NCBI GenBank assembly: GCA_017469925.1
Contig: JAFUFK010000016.1
Span: 372,001 to 436,000, forward strand
Length of the DNA: 64,000 nucleotides
DNA from: Bacteroidaceae bacterium
GTDB taxonomy: Bacteria; Bacteroidota; Bacteroidia; Bacteroidales; Bacteroidaceae
Reading direction: 5' to 3'
Below, in pieces: positions 24,613 through 32,825 of the stretch (positions within the stretch are counted from its first letter, which is position 1; the number at the start of each line of letters is the position of its first letter). A model generated the notes under the pieces. The model was not told the DNA's origin and did no database searches. It saw only the letters and a program-made list of their open reading frames with translations. The position numbers and the translations under genes were made by a program.

Positions 24613-25911
24613 TTAGTACTCCCCATAGATTAGTTCTATTCCCAACTTCTTTCCCGAATTTCTGCTGTATTTCATTTCCTTGGCATTGTTCCAATGTTCA
24701 AAGACTCCCAGGCTACCGATAAGGATACCATTGGGGTGGTAGTCACCGAAATGTGAATTATGACCCATAGCGGCTTCTCGCAAGTAGTTGTCACTGTTTC
24801 GGCTGGAACCCTTTGGAAATTGTGGGGCACCGCTGAATCCCAGATTGTCTCCGAATTCAGCATAAAGCAAGTCCAGACAGACACATTCTATGGCTACAGG
24901 ATCTTGTGACATGAGATAGCAACTGCTCCATCCGCCACCGAACACATGATGCCATGAGTCACGACTGCGCACAGGCGCACCTACGTTGGTTTGCATCCCA
25001 TAGAGGCCCTCTACAATATATAAAAGGGTTTTGCCACCGAGGTTTGGACACCCCATCAGGTCAACCAATGCGCTATAGGCTCCCTGCTCGGCACGGAACT
25101 GGCTTACCGTACTGTTGTTGTGTTCCTTGAATGGCCACTGAATACTGCCGAAGTGGTTTTTCGCACACGCCGTTATTCCGGAAATCTCGTGCCCCTTCAG
25201 CAAGGCCATGTTGATGAGATAGGTGGCATCGACAACAGCACGTGGAAGGGCATTTCCGAGTTCCACCTTGGGATTGGTATATTGAATGGCATTATCTACC
25301 CAGTTGACTGGCTCTACTCCCAGTGAGCCACGTGCGCTCATCCAGCGTACTTCGGGAAAACGCTTGTGCACGGGCCCGTAAATGCGGGAAGGGATGGCAC
25401 GAGGACGGAAACCTATGCTGGCATCATAGACAATGATGTCCTGTTCCCTTACCCCTGCTTCATGGGTCAGTTGCCATAATAGTGAAATGAGTCCTTGTGG
25501 CGACTGGTCAATATCGTTATCAGCGTCATCGGGTTCGAATGTATTGTTCAGATTCACCTTAATAGCAATCAGTTCGCCTGGTTTGTAGCCCACGTTGCCT
25601 CGTTTATGCGTGCGATTGTAGTATTTGAAAAGCCGTTGCCATCCCTTGCGGGTATTCTTCGCATCTGTTATTTTTAGGATGGAGTGCTCGAACAATCTGT
25701 CAACAGCAACTTGGCTGGTATTCCTCTCATCCCACCAGTGGCCGTTTGTTCCATCCCAAAGAGCGGCAGTGGTATCGCGTAGTAATGTCACACGTCCTGG
25801 ACACCAGCCTTTTGCCTCTCCTAAAGGTTGGTTCGGAGTGAACGGCTGGGCAAGGCAAGCGGTAAAGTTGAAGGTGCAAAAAACAAAAAGAAATAAATAT
25901 CTCATTACCAT
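24613..25911 (-). CDS. exported DUF362 domain protein
   Basis: A 432-residue protein with a signal peptide (YLFLFVFCTFNFTACLAQ). The DUF362 body shows KVNLNNTF, DIIVYDASIGFRPRAIP, ALLKGHEISGITACAKNHFGSI and SQDPVAIECVCLDLLYAEFG. DUF362 proteins resemble iron-sulphur or polyferredoxin-linked proteins, but this one lacks the classic ferredoxin CxxCxxC clusters. Its ATG overlaps the stop of the GH39 gene (ATGGTAATG), so the two are coupled; an alternative ATG lies two codons in. A link to carbohydrate use is inferred only from that pairing. AT-rich compared with neighbours. Confidence 0.75.
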   Translation of the reverse strand: MVMRYLFLFVFCTFNFTACLAQPFTPNQPLGEAKGWCPGRVTLLRDTTAALWDGTNGHWWDERNTSQVAVDRLFEHSILKITDAKNTRKGWQRLFKYYNRTHKRGNVGYKPGELIAIKVNLNNTFEPDDADNDIDQSPQGLISLLWQLTHEAGVREQDIIVYDASIGFRPRAIPSRIYGPVHKRFPEVRWMSARGSLGVEPVNWVDNAIQYTNPKVELGNALPRAVVDATYLINMALLKGHEISGITACAKNHFGSIQWPFKEHNNSTVSQFRAEQGAYSALVDLMGCPNLGGKTLLYIVEGLYGMQTNVGAPVRSRDSWHHVFGGGWSSCYLMSQDPVAIECVCLDLLYAEFGDNLGFSGAPQFPKGSSRNSDNYLREAAMGHNSHFGDYHPNGILIGSLGVFEHWNNAKEMKYSRNSGKKLGIELIYGEY

Positions 25912-27602
25912 GTTATCTGAATTAGTGAAACTCCTTGTCGGGGTAAGTCAAATGCTATCGGCAACCGTCCATCTGACACCCGCTGCCATGCAGGTGAGGT
26001 GAATAGATGCAACTGACCGCTGCGTTCCAATGTCGAGTATTGTTCTGGCGTAGGTGATTGGGGTGCCCCCATCTTCTTGAATGTTGAATAGGCGTTGCTG
26101 AAGTCATCGTCTATACGATAATGATGTAGCATGGCATTGTCGCTTCTAATTCCATTTATCTGCAAATTTATGTGGCAGGTGTCGCCCTTCACATCGTCAT
26201 CATGGTAATTCCATACCATTACCGAAATTCGGTGGTCGTCAACTGACGCAAGTGCATGTACATCTGCTTTTCGTCTGACACTATGCTTGATGATGTCATC
26301 GGTGGCAATCATGCCTGTTGATTCTGCTTCTGCTAATTTGCCACCCATGAGTCCGAACATGCGCAGCACGTTCAGTACTGGTTTGTCAATACCGCCGGAA
26401 GCCAGTTCTCGGAAACCTGCGAACATGGGCTGTCCCTCAAACTCAAATGACCAGGACACTGCTCCGGCAAAATTGATTCCATATCGGCGAGCCAACTCAT
26501 ATTTTCGAGCAAACGAAGCCGCAGTGTAACTGGAATACATTGTTCCTTCGCGATATGCATTTTGCGGATTGAAATCAACGGAACAGGCGGCGCAACCTTC
26601 TGGATCAGACTCGCCAATAACTACTGGCACATCCTTTAGTTCCGGATATGAGGCAATAATTTCAAATCCGCGATTGATATTAGCAAGTTGGCGTCCGATG
26701 TTCATCCGCACATGATGTTCAATAAAGGTCGGGGCACCTTTGGCGTGGAAAGATATGTAGCCAAGTGGTGCACCTGTCCTCCCTGTTGCATAATTCTTGC
26801 CATATAGGCAATGTTCAAGGAAACGACGCAGATAATCTGCGGCATGGGGATTTGTCGGGTCTGTCGTCTCAGGCCCGCCGATTCTTGCATTCGGCAAGGC
26901 TCTTGTCAGACCGTCGGCTGCATAGTCATAGAGTTTACAAAACTCCTCGTGCGTACCGCTCCAGTAGCCGATGTCAGGCTCGTTCCACACTTCCCAGAAC
27001 CACGTGTCCACCTCTTCACGCCCATAACGCTTGATACAATGAAGAGCCCATTGATATACAAGCTCGCGCCATTTGTCATAATCCTTCGGCGGGTATGTCC
27101 ATCCCGTATAGATTTCTTCGTAGGGGATGTCTGGTGACCAATGATGCTCGTAAGGCTCTGGCTTGATAGATAGTGCTTTCGGCATAAAGCCTATTTCCAC
27201 CAAAGGCTTCATACCCCGACTGACAAACACATCGAGAATGCTGTCCACGATTACCCAATTGTAGATGGGCTTCCCTTTCTTGGTTTCCGTATAGGCATTA
27301 GTGCTGCCCCATTTTAATGCGTGTGCTCCATCACCCGTGCAGAGCAAGTTGTGGACTCTTACATAGACGGGGACTGGACTGAGTTCGGACAATTCCGTCA
27401 ACAGTTTTCTGCCATTGGGCATGTAGGTATAGTTTGGCTCATCGTAGCCCACCCAGGCCCAAATGGGTTTCATCGTTTCTTTCGTCTTACTGGCATCTAC
27501 GGAAATATACACTCTGTCTTGGGCAGACGCAACCATGTTGATACCCAATATCGCAGTTATGGCGAAAATGTACCTTGATGCTACTCCTCGAATTGTATTC
27601 AT
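25905..27602 (-). CDS. exported glycoside hydrolase, GH39-like (beta-xylosidase family)
   Basis: A 565-residue enzyme with a signal peptide (YIFAITAILGINMVASAQ). The TIM-barrel shows the clan GH-A acid/base motif WFWEVWNEPD (Glu208) and a probable nucleophile Glu331 in VPVVIGESDPEG. GH39 contains beta-xylosidases and alpha-L-iduronidases; the arrangement HDAVxFHAKG-like (YISFHAKGAP) fits the family. A C-terminal beta-sandwich of about 150 residues follows. Together with the GH115 gene at 33.6-36.2 kb it suggests use of xylan-type glycans, but no SusC/SusD pair is in the window. Gene is AT-rich, a sign of possible transfer. Confidence 0.7.
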   Translation of the reverse strand: MNTIRGVASRYIFAITAILGINMVASAQDRVYISVDASKTKETMKPIWAWVGYDEPNYTYMPNGRKLLTELSELSPVPVYVRVHNLLCTGDGAHALKWGSTNAYTETKKGKPIYNWVIVDSILDVFVSRGMKPLVEIGFMPKALSIKPEPYEHHWSPDIPYEEIYTGWTYPPKDYDKWRELVYQWALHCIKRYGREEVDTWFWEVWNEPDIGYWSGTHEEFCKLYDYAADGLTRALPNARIGGPETTDPTNPHAADYLRRFLEHCLYGKNYATGRTGAPLGYISFHAKGAPTFIEHHVRMNIGRQLANINRGFEIIASYPELKDVPVVIGESDPEGCAACSVDFNPQNAYREGTMYSSYTAASFARKYELARRYGINFAGAVSWSFEFEGQPMFAGFRELASGGIDKPVLNVLRMFGLMGGKLAEAESTGMIATDDIIKHSVRRKADVHALASVDDHRISVMVWNYHDDDVKGDTCHINLQINGIRSDNAMLHHYRIDDDFSNAYSTFKKMGAPQSPTPEQYSTLERSGQLHLFTSPAWQRVSDGRLPIAFDLPRQGVSLIQITW

Positions 27603-27640
27603 TTAGCGTGAAGAATTTGTTTTTGGGCACAAAGGTACGA

Positions 27641-27669
27641 AAAAGAACCGACGTAGGAAAACGTCGGTT
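27641..27669 (-). terminator. terminator of the TetR gene
   Basis: AACCGACGT (27646-27654) pairs with ACGTCGGTT (27661-27669). The minus-strand transcript continues into TTCTTTTTC. It lies about 30 bases after the stop at 27701. Confidence 0.7.
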
Positions 27670-27700
27670 GTGAAATGCGACTCATTAGGGGAAATGTCGC

Positions 27701-28204
27701 TTAGCTAAAAATGTCACGAATGGTGGCAGCCATTTCATCTGGACTATCCTTAAAGTCACGTGCAATCCACTCTTGAAGGATGCCATAAAGGGAATATGCA
27801 AAAACGGATGCTACGTATGCCTTGCGTGGGTCTTCGCGATGATGGGCATAAAGAATAGCACTAAATGTATTGCAGATGTCACTCTTCAATCCACGGTGGT
27901 AGAGCAAACGTAGCGTGTCACGTATCTCGTAGTTAAACTGAAAGAAAGCATTAGCATTGTCGAGCGTGAACTCATCATACACTTCTACACCATGCTTTTC
28001 AGCCCAAATCTGCCACAGGCGCATCAGTTTGTATGTTACAGCGTCGTGTTTTGACCGAAATGCTCGAAACCACGATGCACGATGGAAACCGCTGACATCG
28101 CAAATTTGCTTCACCTGAATCTCTTTAAGAGAGTACTTTTTCAGCAAACTCATCACAGCATCTGCCAGACAGTCCTTCAGAAATTCTGATGTATTCTGTG
28201 CCAT
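27701..28204 (-). CDS. TetR/AcrR-like transcriptional regulator
   Basis: A 167-residue protein. The N-terminal 50 residues form a TetR-type helix-turn-helix (LADAVMSLLKKYSLKEIQVKQICDVSGFHRASWFRAFRSKHD). The helical C-terminal part would bind a ligand and dimerise. It is shorter than most TetR proteins but fits the Bacteroidales small TetR group. It is transcribed toward GH39/DUF362 but separated from them by a terminator. Targets unknown. Confidence 0.75.
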   Translation of the reverse strand: MAQNTSEFLKDCLADAVMSLLKKYSLKEIQVKQICDVSGFHRASWFRAFRSKHDAVTYKLMRLWQIWAEKHGVEVYDEFTLDNANAFFQFNYEIRDTLRLLYHRGLKSDICNTFSAILYAHHREDPRKAYVASVFAYSLYGILQEWIARDFKDSPDEMAATIRDIFS

Positions 28205-28244
28205 TAGTTGAAGATAGTTATAACTCCCCGAAACTTTGCTGGGG

Positions 28245-28445
28245 TCATGCCCTAATAGATGGCCGTTTCAGCAGAATCATATCACGGAACATCAGACGGG
28301 TTTCCAGCAGGCCGTCCTTCTCTACGTCCCAATTGCGGTACTGCATCTCCTGTTCAAGCGACGAGAAGAAAAGATTGAGGCCGTTGCGCTGGTAGAACTC
28401 CAGCAGGTGCGGCTCGTCGTAGGCCTTGTGGGGAAAATATAAGAT
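28245..28445 (-). pseudogene. C-terminal fragment, possibly of a GNAT-type acetyltransferase
   Basis: A frame reading FPHKAYDEPHLLEFYQRNG, then LFFSSLEQEMQYRNW and TRLMFRDMILLKR, ends at TGA 28245-28247. A TGA immediately upstream in the same frame means the N-terminal part is missing. The text resembles the end of GNAT-like proteins found after small antitoxin-like genes, but the match is from memory and weak. It abuts the small gene at 28455. Confidence 0.4.
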
Positions 28446-28454
28446 TTGCGAGTG

Positions 28455-28637
28455 TCATCTAACCCCGAGTTTGCGTTGAAATTCAAGGGAACGCTCCATG
28501 ATTCCTTTGAACCAGTCCTCCTTCTCCTGACTCCACTCCGAACCCGCAAGGTGCTTGGCGTTGTACTCGCACTGCTCGATGAAGCGTTCTGCCACCTCAC
28601 CCGTCAGCACAGGAATGTTTGTTACCGGTATTGCCAT
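28455..28637 (-). CDS. small conserved-looking protein, possible antitoxin-like partner
   Basis: A 60-residue protein beginning MAIPVTNIPVLTGEVAERFIEQC and ending LEFQRKLGVR. It is helical and charged. Its downstream neighbour is a truncated gene, so the pair may be the remains of a two-gene toxin-antitoxin or acetyltransferase module. I do not recognise it with certainty. The gap 28641-28895 shows no gene. Confidence 0.5.
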   Translation of the reverse strand: MAIPVTNIPVLTGEVAERFIEQCEYNAKHLAGSEWSQEKEDWFKGIMERSLEFQRKLGVR

Positions 28638-28895
28638 AATTCTTTTCTCCTATAATTACTTAATCTGGGTGCAAGGTTAATCATTTTTCCGCAAACATGA
28701 TGTGATTCGGGCGTTAAATATGCGAAACGACGAACGAAACAAGCGCAAATGCGATGCTCGCAATTCCCGAGCAAACTCGCCTACCCGTAGCCTTTCGGCT
28801 TTGCCGTGTAAACGCTCGAGTTTATTCGCTTTTCACAGGAAAGAACATGGTTTAAGATTATCAGATCTTGGAAGTTTAGCCTCCCTTGATAAAGG

Positions 28896-29587
28896 CTATA
28901 TCTTCTCCACCAGCCGCTTGCCCAGTTCATAGGCGTTTTTCAGGTCAATCGCGTAGTGCTCATCGCGATACTTCCGCTTATCCTCTTCAGGGAACAGGTT
29001 GAAGTCGTAGCGGGAGTAGTCGTTGAACTGGTAGGTGTTGCAGACATATAGCGTTTCCGAGTAACCGAAGATGTCCTCCATCACCTTGGCATTCTCGTCG
29101 AGGATGGCGGGATAGCCAATCACTTTCATATAGTCCTCGGGGCAGTTCATCGTGAGAATCATGGCCGTGGGGATTACCTTGTCACGTAGGGTGATGTGGC
29201 GACCTGCATGGCCATCGCCCCTTCTTCCCTCTCGTAAAGATACGTGCCGACGGGGAACATCAGTCGCTCCATGAAGGCGCGCATGACACCCGTGGGATAA
29301 CTGTAATAGACGGGTGAGCCGAGCACGATGACATCGGCCTGGCGGGCACGCTCCAGCACGGGACGCAGGTCATCCTTGATGGCACACACGCCGTTGCACT
29401 TCGAGTTCTTCAGTTTGCAGGCAAAACAACTCTTGCACCCCTTGAAGTCGATGTCGTAGAGGTGGACGAGTTCGGTTTCTGCCCCTGCAGCCTCGGCTCC
29501 GCGCATGGCGCTCTGGAGCATGTCAGCGGTATTTTTGTTCTTTCGCGGACTGCCATTGAAGAACATGGCTTTGATTTTCTTTTCCAT
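28896..29587 (-). pseudogene. NAD(P)H-dependent flavoprotein (flavodoxin fold), frameshifted
   Basis: The first frame (29587-29174) encodes MEKKIKAMFFNGSPRKNKNTAD, with the FMN phosphate loop, the iron-sulphur-flavoprotein style Cys cluster (GCKSCFACKLKNSKC), and GSPVYYSYPTGVMRAFMERL, then stops after ATSPYVTR. The second frame (29162-28896) continues with MILTMNCPEDYMKVIGYPAIL and ends GKRLVEKI, the usual C-terminal half of this family. The shift lies about 29165-29220. Together they give the normal length near 225 residues. It could be a true inactivating mutation or a sequencing error. It heads a set of flavodoxin-type genes. Confidence 0.75.
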
Positions 29588-29676
29588 AAAAGTATTTGTT
29601 TTTAGTTTACGAGTACAAAGGTACGATTTTTCTCGCAGTATTCAGGGATAAGTAGCGATAATCTGCAAGATTTATT

Positions 29677-29746
29677 TACCTTTGCGGACGATATGCACAA
29701 CAAGAAGATACCCATAGACACACGGACGCCTTGTTTAATACGTTGA
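29677..29746 (+). pseudogene. promoter and N-terminal remnant of an HxlR-type regulator
   Basis: TACCTTTG (29677-29684) fits TAnnTTTG. It is followed by a frame of 17 residues (ATG 29693 to TGA 29746), MHNKKIPIDTRTPCLIR. Bacteroidales HxlR regulators commonly start ...KKIPIDLDCG and have KPCLI shortly after, so this looks like a gene collapsed by an internal deletion. Such regulators are often divergent from flavodoxin-like genes, as here. Resemblance is from memory. Confidence 0.35.
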
Positions 29747-30103
29747 GGCCTGCGCTTCGGTGAAGAGCCACTGACCGCCAAGACGGACGAGGTGGAAGCG
29801 GAGTTGCAGGGGCCACGTGTGGCACCCACCACCAAAGACGGCCGCTTCGACACGGCTGCGGCCTACGAGGGTGGCGTGGTCGCCATCCACCTTGATGTCC
29901 ATCTGCTCGTGCACAGCCGAATAGTAGTTGAGCGTGCCGTTCAGGATGGACTGGATATAGACGGGCTTCGACTGGCGCATCCCCGTCATGTGGACGAGCA
30001 CGAACTCCGGGGCATGGACGGCCTCGAGTGTCGCACTGTCCTTCTCCACCATGGCGCGGTACATGCGGCGGTACTGCTCGGCTATCTGCTCGCGGTCGGT
30101 CAC
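29735..30103 (-). CDS. SnoaL/DUF4440-like (NTF2-fold) protein
   Basis: A 122-residue protein with the NTF2-like fold: DREQIAEQYRRMYRAMVEKD, LEAVHAPEFVLVHMTGMRQSK, NYYSAVHEQMDIKVDGDHATLVGRS and LQLRFHLVRLGGQWLF. The start is taken as GTG 30103, five bases after the TAG of the upstream reductase; the frame is open further into that gene, but those residues are its shadow. NTF2-fold proteins of this type are often small hydrolases, isomerases or binding proteins; no catalytic residues can be assigned. Probably co-transcribed with the oxidoreductase. Confidence 0.65.
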   Translation of the reverse strand: MTDREQIAEQYRRMYRAMVEKDSATLEAVHAPEFVLVHMTGMRQSKPVYIQSILNGTLNYYSAVHEQMDIKVDGDHATLVGRSRVEAAVFGGGCHTWPLQLRFHLVRLGGQWLFTEAQASTY

Positions 30104-30107
30104 GGCA

Positions 30108-30731
30108 CTATCGGATGAAATTAGTGTAGAGGGTTTCGGGCTCCTGCTCGGGCAGTCCGCTGCGCTCGCGCTCGTTGGCGATGGCGCGAATGAGGAAAGC
30201 CATATTGCGACCCAGCACACGCATAACTTGCATACCTTCTTCATCCTGCAGAACATCTTCGGCGGTGGCTCCGTGCACCTCGTTCCAGTAGCGGCTCGAC
30301 ACGACGGGCATCTCGCAGATGGTGAAATACTTGTTCAGGCGGTCGAGCGTGGCAATGGTGCCGGCACGACGGGCGGAGGCTACGGCGGCGCCCACCTTCA
30401 TGCGCTTCGAGAAGGGGGTGGAGAAGAACAGGCGGTCGAGGAAGGCGGTCACCGTGGCGGCGGGGCCAGCGTAATAGACGGGGGCACCGACGACCAGTCC
30501 GTCGGCCTCCTCAAACTTCCGTGCCGTCTCGTTGACGAGGTCCTTGTCGAAGACGCAGCGGCCCAGTTCCTTGCACTTGTAGCAGCCGATGCAGCCGCGT
30601 ATGTCCTTGTGGCCGACGTGCAGAATCTCGGCCTGCACGCCGTTCCGTTCCAACTCACTTGCCACCACCTCCAGTGCCGTCTGTGTGCAGCCGTGGGCGT
30701 GTGGACTTCCGTTAATCAATAGTACTTTCAT
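30108..30731 (-). CDS. NADPH-dependent FMN reductase/iron-sulphur flavoprotein family oxidoreductase
   Basis: A 207-residue flavodoxin-fold enzyme. LLINGSPHAHGCTQTA binds the FMN phosphate, CIGCYKCKELGRC is the compact Cys cluster of the iron-sulphur-flavoprotein group, and VVGAPVYYAGPAATVTAFLDRL is the second flavin-binding loop. It likely reduces quinones, flavins or aromatic compounds using NAD(P)H. It lies in a minus-strand cluster with an SDR enzyme and two flavodoxins controlled by an AraC regulator upstream. It is the intact relative of the frameshifted gene at 28896-29587. Confidence 0.82.
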   Translation of the reverse strand: MKVLLINGSPHAHGCTQTALEVVASELERNGVQAEILHVGHKDIRGCIGCYKCKELGRCVFDKDLVNETARKFEEADGLVVGAPVYYAGPAATVTAFLDRLFFSTPFSKRMKVGAAVASARRAGTIATLDRLNKYFTICEMPVVSSRYWNEVHGATAEDVLQDEEGMQVMRVLGRNMAFLIRAIANERERSGLPEQEPETLYTNFIR

Positions 30732-30743
30732 AGGTTTATGTGG

Positions 30744-31580
30744 TTAATGTGTAGCCTTCAAATATTGTAGGTCGCCGTACCAGTACGAGGCGGTGCAACC
30801 GCCGTCGATGAGCAGGTCGGCACCCGAAATGAAGCGGCCACGCGAGGACATGAGGAACTCGGCCAGGTCGCCCACTTCGTCAGGTGTTCCGGCACGACGG
30901 GCGGGCATGCCTTCAATCATGCGGAGATAGCCGTCCTTGCGCGGGCCGTGCAGTTCGTCGTTGGCCAGAGGGGTGATGATGATGCCAGGGGAAATCGAGT
31001 TGATGGTAGCCCCGCGACGGCCCCAGCGTGTGGCCTCGTACATCACTCTTAATACGTTGCAGCGCTTCGAGTACTGATAGGCCTTCAGCGTGTCGTCAAT
31101 CTCACGGATGAAAGGCAGCGACAGCAACTCTTCGACAGGCGCAGTAGCCAGCGCCTCGTTCTGCTCCTGCGGTAAGGCGGGCAGACGATGACCGCTCTGC
31201 GACGAGATAATCACGCCGCTGCCGCCCTCGGCAATCACCTTTCCGAACTCCTCCAGCAGTACGCTCGTGCCATAGAGGTCAACGCGCAGGATTTCCTCGA
31301 CGGGAGCTTGCGAGGGTGATACGCCAGCGGCATTCACCATGTACTTCACCTCGCCCTTGCTCGTGGCGAACTCTACCAGACGCAGGATGTCCTCCTTCGA
31401 GCCGAGGTCGCACTGGATGACGGAGCATTCAAAGCCCGCATCCTCCAACGTCCGGGCGGCCCGCTCGGTGTTCTCCACGTTATAGTCAGCTAACACTAAA
31501 TGCTTACCTGCCGACACGCGGCGGATGATTGCCTGTCCGATGCTGCCTGCACCAATCAGGACTGATACCTGTTTTGCCAT
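30744..31580 (-). CDS. short-chain dehydrogenase/reductase
   Basis: A 278-residue Rossmann-fold enzyme. The N-terminal NAD(P)-binding segment is LIGAGSIGQAIIRRV, less regular than the usual TGxxxGIG. Later come NAAGVSP, a serine in ISSQSGH and YQYSKRCNVLRV, which supplies the YxxxK catalytic pair, then ISPGIIITPLA and a C-terminal FISGADLLIDGG. Substrate unknown. It lies 12 bases before the FMN reductase and 4 bases after the flavodoxin lipoprotein, so it belongs to the same operon. Confidence 0.85.
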   Translation of the reverse strand: MAKQVSVLIGAGSIGQAIIRRVSAGKHLVLADYNVENTERAARTLEDAGFECSVIQCDLGSKEDILRLVEFATSKGEVKYMVNAAGVSPSQAPVEEILRVDLYGTSVLLEEFGKVIAEGGSGVIISSQSGHRLPALPQEQNEALATAPVEELLSLPFIREIDDTLKAYQYSKRCNVLRVMYEATRWGRRGATINSISPGIIITPLANDELHGPRKDGYLRMIEGMPARRAGTPDEVGDLAEFLMSSRGRFISGADLLIDGGCTASYWYGDLQYLKATH

Positions 31581-31584
31581 ACGG

Positions 31585-32187
31585 TCAATTCTTTAATGTC
31601 TTTAGCCATTTCTCTACTTTACTCTTCCCCGTGCGCACGTCGTGGCCATAGATGTCGAAACCGCTGAGGACGGTGGCCTTGGGGTAGGCCTTCTTCACAT
31701 CTCGGACACAGCGGCCCAGGCCCGAACCCTCGTGGGTGGTGAAGGGGGCGATGGTCTTGCCCGAAAGGTCGTGGTCGCGGAAGAAGGTGAACATCACCTG
31801 CGGATAGGTGCCCCACCAGACAGGACCGCCGATGTAGATGGTGTCGTAGGGCATAAGGTCAATCTCGCCCTCGTAGGGAGGCAGTTCGCCCTGCTGCTGT
31901 TCCTGTTTCGCCAGTTCGGTCAGCGGTGTGTAGGCCATGCCGTCGTACTTATGCGTGACAATCTCGAACTGGTCGGCACCCGTCAGTTCCGTGATGTAGT
32001 CGGCCACAATCTTTGTGTTGCCCACCTTGATGTTGCCCACTGCGTAATTATCGCCCGCGTGGGAGAAGAAAACAACGATTGCTTTGCCCCCGGCCTGTGG
32101 TTCGGCCTTGGCGGGGGCTTGCTGTTTGCTTCCGTTGCACGACACGCTACCCAGCAATGTCAGTGCGGCAATGAGGAGGTTTTTCAT
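31585..32187 (-). CDS. flavodoxin-family lipoprotein
   Basis: A 200-residue protein with lipoprotein signal MKNLLIAALTLLGSVSC (lipobox SVSC). The flavodoxin body has IVVFFSHAGDNYAVGNIKVGNT, IYIGGPVWWGTYPQVMFTFF and TTHEGSGLG, the usual FMN-contact loops of the Flavodoxin_4 group. As a lipoprotein it would act outside the cytoplasm or at the membrane face. It is probably co-transcribed with the following SDR gene and the preceding cytoplasmic flavodoxin, which it resembles (both share WWGT and EGSGxG). Confidence 0.82.
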   Translation of the reverse strand: MKNLLIAALTLLGSVSCNGSKQQAPAKAEPQAGGKAIVVFFSHAGDNYAVGNIKVGNTKIVADYITELTGADQFEIVTHKYDGMAYTPLTELAKQEQQQGELPPYEGEIDLMPYDTIYIGGPVWWGTYPQVMFTFFRDHDLSGKTIAPFTTHEGSGLGRCVRDVKKAYPKATVLSGFDIYGHDVRTGKSKVEKWLKTLKN

Positions 32188-32191
32188 ATGC

Positions 32192-32716
32192 TCAGCGTTT
32201 TAGGGCTTGGTTGGCAATGTGTCGTGCTTCGGTGTCGGCCTGGGCGGCTTCGGCACCGTGGATGGGCGTGCCGGGGAGCACTTCGGCCGTGGGACAGAGG
32301 CGCTTGATGAAACGTTCCGAAGCCCCCATGCCCGAACCCTCGTTGGTGCAGAAGGGGATGATGCGCTTGCCCGTGAAGTCGTACGACTCGAGGAACGTGT
32401 AGCACACCATGGGCATCGTGCCCCACCAGTTGGGATAGCCCAGGATGATGGTGTCGTATTCATCGATGCTGGGCAGCGGGTCTTTCACCTCGGGGCGCGC
32501 CTGGTCGCGCAGTTCCTGCTTGGCTTCCTCGATGCAGGTCATATAGTCTTTCGAATACTCGTAGGTCGTGTCAATCTGGAACACGTCGGCCTCGGGCAGC
32601 AGGGCCTTGATTTTGGCGGCCACCACCTCGGTGTTGCCAAGTTTCAACTCGCGGATGCTTCCGTTGACATAGTTCTCCCCGCGACGGGAGTAGTACGCGA
32701 TAAGTGTCTTTGCCAT
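32192..32716 (-). CDS. flavodoxin
   Basis: A 174-residue cytoplasmic flavodoxin. LIAYYSRRGENYVNGSI binds the FMN phosphate; ILGYPNWWGTMPMVCYTFLESYDFTGK and PFCTNEGSGMG are the flavin-stacking and binding loops. It is five bases before the lipoprotein flavodoxin, which is a likely paralogue. It is the first gene of the redox operon (32716 to 29735) downstream of the AraC regulator. Confidence 0.88.
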   Translation of the reverse strand: MAKTLIAYYSRRGENYVNGSIRELKLGNTEVVAAKIKALLPEADVFQIDTTYEYSKDYMTCIEEAKQELRDQARPEVKDPLPSIDEYDTIILGYPNWWGTMPMVCYTFLESYDFTGKRIIPFCTNEGSGMGASERFIKRLCPTAEVLPGTPIHGAEAAQADTEARHIANQALKR

Positions 32717-32759
32717 ATTTGTGATTTAGTGATTTGGATTTGCACTGCAAAGTTACGAC

Positions 32760-32798
32760 AATCCCCCGAAACGTGCGTTACACATTTTTCGGGGGATT
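32760..32798. terminator. perfect 12-bp hairpin between AraC and flavodoxin
   Basis: AATCCCCCGAAA (32760-32771) pairs with TTTCGGGGGATT (32787-32798). A TTTT run follows on the plus strand; on the minus strand the run is weak. It lies between two minus-strand genes, so it may attenuate read-through into the redox operon. Confidence 0.5.
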
Positions 32799-32825
32799 TT
32801 ATCAAAAACGGAGAATCGTTACAAA

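Noticed and set aside
28205..28454. Plus-strand open frames in the TetR upstream region
   Set aside because: They are antisense to the truncated GNAT-like fragment and have no start context or motif.
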